A DNA stretch of 12,005 nucleotides from Candidatus Woesearchaeota archaeon. Lineage in GTDB: Archaea; Nanobdellota; Nanobdellia; Woesearchaeales; UBA12501. Shown piece after piece: positions 1 to 5,627 of this stretch. The position numbers and the translations under genes are program-made. A model generated the notes under the pieces. It was not told where the DNA came from, did no database searches, and saw only the letters and a list, made by a program, of their open reading frames with translations. The stretch lies in assembly GCA_016177345.1 (NCBI GenBank), contig JACOVM010000106.1, positions 1 through 12,005 on the forward strand. Reading direction: 5' to 3'. Every line of letters begins with the position of its first letter. The first letter of the stretch is position 1.

Positions 1-32
1 TTCATAGGCATGCCACCAAAGAGAGGATAAAC

Positions 33-39
33 TATATAA
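33..39 (-). promoter_or_regulatory. Probable TATA box for a gene leaving the left edge
   Basis: On the minus strand the sequence reads TTATATA, and an ATG lies 22 nt downstream (complement of 9-11, reading M-P-M out of the window; a second ATG is at 3-5). The spacing matches the leaderless promoters elsewhere in this window, so a minus-strand gene probably starts at position 11 or 5. Only three or four codons are inside the window, so nothing can be said of the product. Confidence 0.35.
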
Positions 40-78
40 TCCAACAACTACATAATTCAAACTAAAGTCAGGGCTTTT

Positions 79-666
79 TTAATGGCTTAATTTCTGTTCC
101 ATTGCAAGAATGGCAATAGCGAACACCGCTACAAGAAATATGAGAATCAAGCCAAGAATTTTGGGGTGAAAAAAGGTTGCTCCAAGATTGCTGGAGAATT
201 TTGTACTGCTCACGTCAGTTCCAGGAGTAACTAATAGTCCATCATCTCCTGTTGTTGCTGGTTGTTGGCCTGGGGTTAATAGCCTTTGACCATAGACGTT
301 TGCAAACGATGCAATAACAATCACAAGGCATATGATAAAAATAACCCAGCCAATCGTCCTGTCTCCTTTGAGGTAGTGGGAGATATCATCATCAGTAACA
401 CCAAAAATTTTATACGAGACAAGCAAAAATAGAATAAAGATAAAAAAGAGGGTGAACCAAGGCAGCATGGTTCCGATAAGCTTGCTTACATCTGGGATGA
501 GAAGAACTAACAATCCAAAGACAAAAGCGATTAGGATGTGAAGGCCTTTGCTGCCCTCCATTGCCTTGGTGAATTGGAGAATGCCGTAGACTACTGCAAT
601 GACTAACACCATCGAGAAAATCTGCGTAAAGTGCTCAAGGATTGCGGCGTCAAGCAGTGTTGCCAT
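79..666 (-). CDS. Five-helix membrane protein, tandem paralog 1 of 3
   Basis: No function recognised. The 195-aa product is very hydrophobic, with probable membrane helices near residues 14-32, 42-59, 62-86, 104-124 and 168-189. Between helices 4 and 5 there is an outside or inside loop rich in Gly, Thr, Gln and Pro (about 126-165). The first two helices (VYGIL followed by a short charged loop and ILIAFVFG) line up with the same part of the two genes that follow upstream (778-1365 and 1445-2032), so I treat the three as paralogs; this copy is the most divergent. The C-terminus is short and polar and ends in LSH. The ATG at 664-666 is preceded by AAGGAA. It is separated from paralog 2 by 111 nt of very AT-rich DNA and so probably has its own promoter. 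A pore, a secretion or pilus-platform part, or an envelope protein are all possible. Confidence 0.75.
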   Translation of the reverse strand: MATLLDAAILEHFTQIFSMVLVIAVVYGILQFTKAMEGSKGLHILIAFVFGLLVLLIPDVSKLIGTMLPWFTLFFIFILFLLVSYKIFGVTDDDISHYLKGDRTIGWVIFIICLVIVIASFANVYGQRLLTPGQQPATTGDDGLLVTPGTDVSSTKFSSNLGATFFHPKILGLILIFLVAVFAIAILAMEQKLSH

Positions 667-675
667 GGTTCCTTA

Positions 676-694
676 ATACCTATGTGCTAGGTAT
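676..694. promoter_or_regulatory. Inverted repeat in the leader of membrane gene 1
   Basis: A perfect 7-bp inverted repeat (ATACCTA, 5-nt spacer, TAGGTAT) lies 10 nt before the start codon of the gene ending at 79. The AT-rich DNA just behind it (about 697-706) is the likely TATA region, so the repeat would sit over the transcription start. That is a typical position for an archaeal repressor operator, but it could also be a small RNA hairpin. Assignment is inference. Confidence 0.35.
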
Positions 695-719
695 ACAATT
701 ATATTATTATACGATTAAT

Positions 720-740
720 ATCATTATATGATTATATCAT
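720..740. repeat. Alternating ATCAT/ATGAT palindrome
   Basis: ATCAT and its complement ATGAT alternate as ATCAT-TAT-ATGAT-TAT-ATCAT with an exact 8-bp step. It lies in the 111-nt spacer between membrane genes 1 and 2, upstream of the presumed promoter of gene 1. It may be a binding site for a regulator or simply a product of the high A+T content. Confidence 0.3.
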
Positions 741-777
741 TAATACAGTCATATTATAATGCTATTTTTATTTTTTA

Positions 778-1365
778 TTAATGCTGTTTTTTGAAAAAGG
801 TTTCACCCAATGTCTTAAGAAAGCTTTCTCCTTTTGTTTCATCATCATGGGTGATAAACCAGACCAGCAGTCCGAAGACGAGGATGATCACGATTAATGC
901 TTGAACATCAGGCGAGGACAGGAACGAGAGCGTTCCGGTAACCTCCCAAAAGTTTGCTGCAGCACCAAAGATGTACACTACAATGACAAACGCAACGAGT
1001 GCGATCCCGCCAGAAATTCCACTTGCGTTTAAGCTTGATGTTCCTCCAACCAATCCAATCATTAAAAGGAACATGATGATAAGGACAATAACCAACGCGA
1101 CATTTGGAATCGCCTTGTTTATGATGGTTACCACATCAGCATCCGGAGGATACATTCCGGTAATATGTGGAATAATGACCGCAAATGCGATGATCAATGC
1201 AATAATCACATTAAAGTTCTTTCGATCTCTTCCAAGCAACTCTGATTTTTGGAGGATGGCATACACAACTGTAAAGACCAGAAAGAATGGTAAAAGCACA
1301 TCAGTCAAGCCTGCGGAGTCAAGCCAAAACACTGCCCTTTCCATCATGCTTCCGCCAAATGCCAT
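778..1365 (-). CDS. Five-helix membrane protein, tandem paralog 2 of 3
   Basis: No function recognised. The product is 195 aa with probable membrane helices near residues 23-42, 50-69, 86-106, 116-137 and 153-172. The block LLPFFLVFTVVYAILQK, a short charged loop with G-R-D-R-K-N, then NVIIALIIAFAV is closely matched in the gene at 1445-2032 (LPFLLVFTILFAILEK ... R-K-N-M-N-A-I-V-A), which is the best evidence that the genes are paralogs. The tail is charged and ends in KKQH. The start is well supported: the ATG at 1363-1365 follows a strong Shine-Dalgarno (AAAGGAGGTT, minus strand of 1371-1380) at 5 nt. A TTTAAATA box at 1406-1413 predicts an 18-nt leader. Unlike its neighbours, therefore, it is not leaderless. 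Confidence 0.78.
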   Translation of the reverse strand: MAFGGSMMERAVFWLDSAGLTDVLLPFFLVFTVVYAILQKSELLGRDRKNFNVIIALIIAFAVIIPHITGMYPPDADVVTIINKAIPNVALVIVLIIMFLLMIGLVGGTSSLNASGISGGIALVAFVIVVYIFGAAANFWEVTGTLSFLSSPDVQALIVIILVFGLLVWFITHDDETKGESFLKTLGETFFKKQH

Positions 1366-1405
1366 TCATCAACCTCCTTTTATAGCGTATATATTCCTCG
1401 TTCCA

Positions 1406-1413
1406 TATTTAAA
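1406..1413 (-). promoter_or_regulatory. TATA box of membrane gene 2 with upstream direct repeat
   Basis: TTTAAATA on the minus strand, placing the transcription start near 1383, followed by a leader carrying a strong ribosome binding site. Just upstream of the box are two near-identical 10-mers, GTTTCGCTCC (1415-1424) and GTTTCGCCCC (1436-1445), spaced 21 bp apart, that is two helical turns. This is where an archaeal activator would bind. The repeat is visible; its role is inferred. Confidence 0.5.
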
Positions 1414-1444
1414 GGTTTCGCTCCTAACAGACTCCGTTTCGCCC

Positions 1445-2032
1445 CTAGTGCTTATGCGAGCTAGATTCTGGCTCTTTCTTTTCCCCTTTTGGAGAGGCAG
1501 TTACGTATAAAATAAAAATGACGATAATGATCAGCAAGATAACTGACGCGGTAAAGTTGCTCGTCCAATTATTGACAAGGTATTCCCAAAATCCTTCCAG
1601 AACACTTCGCCCATCATCTAACTTGATCGCTTGAAGGAAGATAAGCACGACACCAAGAAACATGATAATCATGAAAAGGCTCTTCCAGCCGCCAGTAAGA
1701 TGAACTGGCTCGCCTTCCTTGTAAAACGAGCCAACAAGCAACAAAAAAGTTACTGAGATCAGAAGAAGAAGCACAATTCTTCCCAATGCTTCATTAATGA
1801 TCGCAACGAGGCGGGTTGACAAAACAACTAAAAATGCGATGACAAAGGCAACAATCGCGTTCATGTTCTTTCTAGTATACTCGTGCCCTTCAATTTCTTC
1901 TGTTCCAAGAACCTTCGTCTTTTCTAAAATAGCAAAGAGAATGGTAAACACAAGAAGAAAGGGTAGTACTACGTCATACACCCCTATTTCATTTAAGAAA
2001 GATAATGCACCTCGAAATGCAGACTCCGTCAT
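1445..2032 (-). CDS. Five-helix membrane protein, tandem paralog 3 of 3
   Basis: No function recognised. This is the first gene of the trio in the direction of transcription. The product is again 195 aa, with probable membrane helices near residues 19-38, 55-74, 83-103, 114-136 and 159-180. The N-terminal block (VVLPFLLVFTILFAILEK then N-A-I-V-A-F-V-I-A-F) matches paralog 2. The loop between the first two helices is longer and acidic (GTEEIEGHEYTRKN). The C-terminal tail is hydrophilic, with Lys/Glu/Ser, and ends in SSSHKH. The ATG at 2030-2032 lies 23 nt from a perfect TTTATAAATA box, so the mRNA is probably leaderless. Equal length, equal helix count and a terminal His in all three suggest subunits of one membrane complex, but this is inference. 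Confidence 0.78.
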   Translation of the reverse strand: MTESAFRGALSFLNEIGVYDVVLPFLLVFTILFAILEKTKVLGTEEIEGHEYTRKNMNAIVAFVIAFLVVLSTRLVAIINEALGRIVLLLLISVTFLLLVGSFYKEGEPVHLTGGWKSLFMIIMFLGVVLIFLQAIKLDDGRSVLEGFWEYLVNNWTSNFTASVILLIIIVIFILYVTASPKGEKKEPESSSHKH

Positions 2033-2054
2033 GCCTGTTTTGCAGCAAGATTGA

Positions 2055-2064
2055 TTTATAAATA
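2055..2064 (-). promoter_or_regulatory. TATA box of membrane gene 3
   Basis: TTTATAAATA (self-complementary core) 23 nt upstream of the ATG at 2032. The distance between an archaeal TATA box and the transcription start is about 25 nt, so transcription should begin at or next to the A of the start codon. Confidence 0.6.
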
Positions 2065-2132
2065 TTGTGGTGATTTTGGCTCTGTAGAAAGCCTCTGTTT
2101 AGCGGCCAACAGAAAATGCCCTTCAGGAACCT

Positions 2133-2822
2133 TCAGGAATACATTTTGATCAAGGATAGCACATCCTTCTCATGCCCGGCACCAATAACTGCAAGAATAA
2201 TTTTTCCTTCATGCTCGTTTGCCAGCTTTACCAAGCGCCTCGCCATCACCACATTGCGTTCCTTGATTAAGACTTGATACAAGGTGGGGTAACGTACTTT
2301 CATGTATGCTAGCAACTTGGTAATGACTTGTTCTGGGGGAACGCTTTGCAAGTCGAGGTCAGAAAGCCCCCATCGCTCAAGCTGCCTTTTCTTGAAGAGA
2401 ATTCCACGCCCAATATCCATTAAAAACCTTCCCTTCTCCCTCCAAGTGAGTTTCGCAGAAAAACGTGATAAGGTAACCTCAATATCTTGGTCAATCAGCG
2501 CAACAGGTATTTTGTTACGGCGAGCAAGAGTAACAGCGGTCAGCATATCAGCACCAGGTTCAACACCGACCAACTTACCAAGCTTCCGTTGGACATATGA
2601 CCCAATCAGGGCAAACAAAAATCCCTTAAACCCTACCTTCCACATCGCATGAATACTCAGATAGTTTTTTTGTTGCTGATGAAGCAAAGCGTCGAGACGC
2701 TTATGATCTAGCTCGACAGCAACAATATCGGGATGGATTTCCTCCATAGTGTCTTTGATGGCACGAATGCTTTTCGGAGAAATATGGGAGGTTCCAAGAA
2801 GAACAATGGTCTTATACTTCAT
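2133..2822 (-). CDS. TraB/PrgY-family protein, short form
   Basis: Belongs to the TraB/PrgY/GumN superfamily, whose members have been proposed to be metallopeptidase-like or pheromone-inhibiting proteins; the archaeal function is not established. Signature motifs are in the expected order: GTSHIS (10-15), ELDHKR (37-42), PGADM (89-93), DQDIE (111-115), ERNVVMA (188-194) and IGAGHEKD (213-220). The conserved His and Glu of the first two motifs and the closing GAGH are all present, so the core fold seems complete. At 229 aa it lacks the C-terminal multi-helix membrane region I expect in many archaeal TraB proteins (about 390 aa), leaving a soluble core. The ATG at 2820-2822 is 23 nt from a TTTATAAATA box, implying a leaderless transcript. 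It is transcribed away from the presumed structured RNA. Confidence 0.85.
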   Translation of the reverse strand: MKYKTIVLLGTSHISPKSIRAIKDTMEEIHPDIVAVELDHKRLDALLHQQQKNYLSIHAMWKVGFKGFLFALIGSYVQRKLGKLVGVEPGADMLTAVTLARRNKIPVALIDQDIEVTLSRFSAKLTWREKGRFLMDIGRGILFKKRQLERWGLSDLDLQSVPPEQVITKLLAYMKVRYPTLYQVLIKERNVVMARRLVKLANEHEGKIILAVIGAGHEKDVLSLIKMYS

Positions 2823-2844
2823 CGCTTACCCTGACAAACCATGG

Positions 2845-2854
2845 TTTATAAATA
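2845..2854. promoter_or_regulatory. TATA box of the TraB-family gene, possibly bidirectional
   Basis: TTTATAAATA with exactly the same 23-nt distance to the start codon as the box of membrane gene 3. Its core is symmetrical. Read on the plus strand it would start transcription near 2877, ahead of the strongly structured stretch at 2966-3149, so it could serve both directions. Confidence 0.5.
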
Positions 2855-2876
2855 TGCTGTTTCAAAATTTTTAGCC

Positions 2877-3150
2877 GTTATAACAGAGGAGTTCAGTGGT
2901 TATAGTGTTACAAATGCTTAAAACAGAAAAAATTAAGGAAAGTACATTGCCACCTTTTACTGGAAATGTCGACCTCGTTTGCCCCTCAGGCCACATGGCC
3001 ACTACTTTCTCTTTAGTGGTTCTGAGATCTGCTCAGAACCCCACACATGTCGACATAGTTGTACCTGCGGAAGGCTTTTCATCAAAAGCAGTGCAGTTTC
3101 ACCCCTATACGGCGACCTAGTTGTGTGATGAGGTGGGGAAACCGCACTGA
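2877..3150 (+). ncRNA. Candidate structured RNA, family not recognised
   Basis: This stretch between two genes holds more helix than chance would give. Seen directly: an 8-bp helix 2966-2973 with 3049-3056 enclosing a GGCC/GGCC hairpin (2989-3000), an alternative 6-bp hairpin (2999-3004 with 3014-3019) and a perfect 9-bp hairpin (3018-3026 with 3032-3040, 5-nt loop). Then follow a 6-bp hairpin (3074-3079 with 3084-3089) and a long helix in which 3089-3094, 3096-3100 and 3102-3104 pair with 3135-3149, with one mismatch and one bulge. TGCGG at 3066-3070 can compete for CCGCA at 3142-3146. The plus strand is preferred because a TATA box at 2845-2854 would start it near 2877, while the only minus-strand TATA (3159-3166) would start inside the long helix. 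I could not match it to SRP RNA, RNase P RNA or tRNA. Ends are approximate. Confidence 0.42.
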
Positions 3151-3158
3151 TCGATAAC

Positions 3159-3166
3159 TTTAAATA
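3159..3166 (+). promoter_or_regulatory. TATA box of the PRC-barrel gene
   Basis: TTTAAATA, predicting transcription from about 3190 and a leader of about 20 nt that carries the Shine-Dalgarno GGAGGG at 3197-3202, 6 nt before the ATG. Confidence 0.5.
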
Positions 3167-3208
3167 CGCCACTTTCTTTCTCCTTGAAAAAGATGCGGAG
3201 GGTTTCAG

Positions 3209-3475
3209 ATGCTAAAAATGCGGCAAATCGGCGAGGTCTATGACATGAGAGTATTCACCGATGAGGGTGACTACTTTGGGGATATTGAAGAGGTCATTCT
3301 TACCAAGACAAGAATATTTGGCTGGCGAGTGCGGGCAACCAAAAGCTCCTACCTCAGCAAGGTGCTTGGAAGCGCAAAGGGAGTCATCGTCCCCCACCAA
3401 TTGGTTAAGGCTGTTGGTGACGTGATGGTTATTTCAAGAGCAGCTGTCCCTTCCTACAATCCGGAAGAGGAATAA
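3209..3475 (+). CDS. PRC-barrel domain protein
   Basis: An 88-aa stand-alone PRC-barrel protein. The family is a small beta-barrel first seen in the photosynthetic reaction centre H subunit and the ribosome-maturation factor RimM; many archaea have short free-standing copies, thought to mediate protein binding, in some lineages in cell division. The barrel is seen as the series of short strands G-E-V-Y-D-M-R-V-F, G-D-Y-F-G-D-I-E-E-V-I-L, G-W-R-V-R-A, then K-G-V-I-V-P and D-V-M-V-I-S, ending in an acidic tail. No signal peptide or membrane segment. The ATG at 3209 is chosen over the in-frame ATG at 3218 because GGAGGG lies 6 nt before it. It is the single gene of its transcript if the terminator at 3496-3531 works. 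Confidence 0.8.
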   Translation: MLKMRQIGEVYDMRVFTDEGDYFGDIEEVILTKTRIFGWRVRATKSSYLSKVLGSAKGVIVPHQLVKAVGDVMVISRAAVPSYNPEEE

Positions 3476-3495
3476 GCACTTGAAAAGCATCACCA

Positions 3496-3531
3496 AGAGC
3501 AAAAAAATAAAAATAGCTCTTTTTCTTTTTT
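3496..3531 (+). terminator. Hairpin plus T-tract, overlapping the next promoter
   Basis: AGAGC (3496-3500) pairs with GCTCT (3516-3520) around an A-rich loop and is followed by TTTTTCTTTTTT to 3531. Archaea terminate at T-tracts, so this should end the PRC-barrel transcript. The A-rich loop (AATAAAAATA region, about 3502-3515) is also placed about 21 nt before the ATG of the lipid kinase and can act as its TATA box. Confidence 0.5.
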
Positions 3532-3535
3532 CTCC

Positions 3536-4393
3536 ATGAAAGCCTTACTTATTGTTAATCCAGCTGCAAGGGATGGGAATTCTGAACAGCTTAAGGATAT
3601 CCAATCTCTCTTTCTCAAGCGAGGGCATAAATTAGATATGTACATAACAACAAAGCAAAATGATGCAACAAAAATAACAAGAAAAAAAAGAAAGGAGTAC
3701 CATGTTATTATTGCTGCAGGGGGGGATGGCACCATCAATGAAGTTGTTAACGGCCTTGCCACAACCAGGACCCCCCTTGGAATCATCCCTCTTGGAACAG
3801 AAAACGTTCTTGCACGAGAGCTCCACATCCCCCTAAAGCCTTTGAAAGCTGCGAAAAGGATTCTAAAAAAAAGAATACGGGCAATCGATGTTGGACTGGT
3901 AAACAATCGCTACTTCACACTTATGGCCGGGGTTGGGTTTGATGCTCATGTTGCAAGCCGCGTTGAGCCACTCCTCAAAAAAGTGCTTGGAAGCGCTGCC
4001 TACCCACTAACTGCATTTCGGGCGCTATTTGAGTATCAAGCAAATGAGCTTCTTATCAAAACAAAGAAGTGCCAGATCAAGGGGTATTTTTGCATTGTTG
4101 GAAATACAAAAGGGTATGGCTGGAGAATTGACCCCGCTTATCGGGCAAAGATGGATGATGGAAAACTTGACGTGCTCGTTTTTCAAAGTAAAGAAACATA
4201 TAATATGTTTAGGTATTTAATAGGAATCCTCCTTCGCTTCCATACCTTATTTCCAGATGTAAAATATTTTACCACTGACAGCTTGGAGATTACTGCACGA
4301 AAACCTGTTGTTGTTCATGTTGATTGTGAGACTATAGGAACAACACCAGTAAGAGTGAGCGTAGCTCCACAAGCGTTACGAGTGATATGTTAA
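3536..4393 (+). CDS. Diacylglycerol kinase-family lipid kinase
   Basis: A member of the DAGK catalytic-domain family (YegS/DgkB/LCB5 group), which phosphorylates a hydroxyl on a lipid such as diacylglycerol or a polyprenol, using ATP at the membrane face. The nucleotide-binding GGDGT is at 62-66, followed by I-N-E-V-V-N-G-L; GIIPLGTEN (82-90) takes the place of the usual GTGNDFAR motif, and GVGFDAHV (132-139) starts the second lobe. The C-terminal beta-sandwich runs to the end, with DDGKLDVLVF, so the length of 285 aa is normal for the family. In an archaeon with ether lipids the substrate is unclear; archaeol-like alcohols or dolichol are candidates. The ATG at 3536 follows the T-tract directly and no Shine-Dalgarno is present, so a leaderless start is likely. 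It converges on the gene at 4460-5224. Confidence 0.85.
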   Translation: MKALLIVNPAARDGNSEQLKDIQSLFLKRGHKLDMYITTKQNDATKITRKKRKEYHVIIAAGGDGTINEVVNGLATTRTPLGIIPLGTENVLARELHIPLKPLKAAKRILKKRIRAIDVGLVNNRYFTLMAGVGFDAHVASRVEPLLKKVLGSAAYPLTAFRALFEYQANELLIKTKKCQIKGYFCIVGNTKGYGWRIDPAYRAKMDDGKLDVLVFQSKETYNMFRYLIGILLRFHTLFPDVKYFTTDSLEITARKPVVVHVDCETIGTTPVRVSVAPQALRVIC

Positions 4394-4459
4394 TTAAGGG
4401 GGATATAGTAATATAAAGAGGAATATGTTAAAGAAGGTAATTAACGATTAACACAGATC

Positions 4460-5224
4460 TTATTCTATGCTTTCTATGCTTCCATCCTGCGCCTTTAATG
4501 GCCTATCGACAATCGTGTTAAACAAGTCTAATAAAAGTTCTCGAATCTTATCACGTTCTTCAGAAATAGACTGATGAAGTTTTTCTAATTCGCTAACTTG
4601 TTCCTCAATAATCCTATTTTTTTCCTCAATAGTTAGGTCTTTTTGCTTCAAGTCTTCCAGTTGCTGCTGGAGCGCAGTATGCTTCTCCTCAATTTGCTGG
4701 TCTAAAGCAGAGATCTCATTGAGGGCTATTTCCTGGTTATTCAGTTCTTGGTCGTTCAGAACAGCAAAGCCAGTTGGAGATGGACTATACAAGGTAGCAG
4801 TGAGAACATATGCCCCGATAAGCACGCCAACAATGAGGATTGCGTATAAAGCGAATCTTGTTGGGGGAGAAAATGGAGAGCTCGGTGGAGAGCTCGGGCG
4901 CTGAGGAATTAATGGTTGGGGGACACCAACACTACTTTCTCGCCCTAAAAAAGAAGAAGAAAAACGTGGCGCCTGAGGTTGAGAAAATGATAAGCGGGAA
5001 GAAGATGATTGTGAAAATGATTGGAGAGATAAGCGGGAAGATGCTTCATCGTGCGGTTCATTTTGCAGCCCACTCAAGGCATGATAAGCTGAAGCAACAA
5101 CAGCAGGATCATACCCATGACGAAGAAGATTTTGCCGAAGATACTCTTTACTAAAGCCACGATCAAGGCCTTCCTGAAAATATTTTCTGATCACTTGGTC
5201 CTGAAGCATGCAACACCTCTTCAA
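4460..5224 (-). CDS. UBA-like / transmembrane / coiled-coil protein
   Basis: No specific function recognised; the architecture is clear. Residues 8-52 form a small helical UBA-like domain (I-R-K-Y-F-Q-E-G-L-D-R-G-F-S ... L-L-R-H-G-Y-D-P), a kind of module I associate with DPANN membrane proteins. Residues 60-122 are a disordered Ser/Pro/Gln linker with the repeat SRLS. One membrane helix spans 124-145. After it comes SPTGFAVLN (149-157), then a long coiled coil (about 157-237) rich in Glu, Gln and Leu. With the helix as anchor, the UBA-like part and the coiled coil would lie on opposite sides, the positive-inside cue (T-R before the helix) placing the N-terminus in the cytoplasm. The ATG at 5222-5224 lies 20 nt from a TATA box (5244-5253); an in-frame ATG at 5207-5209 (MLQDQ) is an alternative. 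Confidence 0.72.
   Translation of the reverse strand: MKRCCMLQDQVIRKYFQEGLDRGFSKEYLRQNLLRHGYDPAVVASAYHALSGLQNEPHDEASSRLSLQSFSQSSSSRLSFSQPQAPRFSSSFLGRESSVGVPQPLIPQRPSSPPSSPFSPPTRFALYAILIVGVLIGAYVLTATLYSPSPTGFAVLNDQELNNQEIALNEISALDQQIEEKHTALQQQLEDLKQKDLTIEEKNRIIEEQVSELEKLHQSISEERDKIRELLLDLFNTIVDRPLKAQDGSIESIE
4989..5041. repeat. 14-bp direct repeat inside the Ser-rich linker
   Basis: GATAAGCGGGAAGA occurs at 4989-5002 and again at 5028-5041, 39 bp (13 codons) apart. On the coding strand both copies encode Ser-Arg-Leu-Ser, so the linker of the coiled-coil protein has grown by an in-frame duplication. Confidence 0.6.
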
Positions 5225-5243
5225 AGCTTTAAAAACAATACAT

Positions 5244-5253
5244 CTTTATAACG
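5244..5253 (-). promoter_or_regulatory. TATA box of the coiled-coil protein gene
   Basis: CGTTATAAAG on the minus strand, 20 nt from the ATG at 5224. No Shine-Dalgarno is seen, which fits a leaderless or near-leaderless message. Confidence 0.45.
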
Positions 5254-5321
5254 TTTGCGATTACACCTAATACCGTTATGAAGACCGTAACATTTATGTA
5301 GAAAAAAAATATCCAAGAGGT

Positions 5322-5552
5322 ATGGAAGAGTTTACCGAGCTTTACCGAACAACAACAAAGAATGAGCTACGGGACAAGGCTATCCTCCTATACGGCTTTT
5401 CAGACCAGCAAATCAATCAAATAATGGACTGGTATAGAGAACAGGAAAAGATCAAAAAACTGCCAGTAACAGTCTTCGGAAGTATTACTCCCGTATCAAG
5501 AAATAAGAGAATAAAGGACGTCATTCAAGACCTTATTCAGGGCCAGCAATAA
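5322..5552 (+). CDS. Small protein of unknown function, 76 aa
   Basis: Not recognised. The protein is soluble, charged and mainly helical by composition: residues 1-45 (T-E-L-Y-R-T-T-T-K-N-E-L-R-D-K-A ... Q-Q-I-N-Q-I-M-D-W-Y-R-E-Q-E) look like two helices, then a short strand with V-T-V-F-G-S-I-T-P-V, then a basic helix at the C-terminus. No cysteine and no membrane segment. The ATG at 5322 is supported by an AT-rich TATA-like element (about 5289-5298) at leaderless distance; the AGAGGT touching the ATG is too close to act as a ribosome binding site. It is followed 75 nt later by the ferredoxin gene on the same strand, so the two may be co-transcribed, although the A-rich spacer could hold a further promoter. 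Confidence 0.6.
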   Translation: MEEFTELYRTTTKNELRDKAILLYGFSDQQINQIMDWYREQEKIKKLPVTVFGSITPVSRNKRIKDVIQDLIQGQQ

Positions 5553-5627
5553 ACAGCACCAAAATGAAAAATCATAAAAAAGAGAGAAAAGAGAGCAGGT
5601 AAGAAGAATAATGACGGTGAGAGAACA

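Noticed and set aside
60..80. A plus-strand T-tract (TTTTTT) as terminator of an upstream gene.
   Set aside because: There is no plus-strand gene before it in the window and it overlaps the end of a minus-strand gene, so direction and purpose cannot be supported.
971..1510. A 179-codon plus-strand frame.
   Set aside because: It is the antisense of the membrane genes 2 and 3, has no promoter or ribosome binding site, and its composition is what antisense of a membrane protein gives.
2896..3120. A 74-codon frame with a GTG start and a nearby GAGGAG.
   Set aside because: It lies across the structured region, its protein has no recognisable pattern, and the strong helices explain the stretch better. 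It remains the main alternative to the RNA call.
2877..3150. SRP RNA or RNase P RNA.
   Set aside because: The conserved SRP helix 8 and RNase P core sequences are not seen on either strand.
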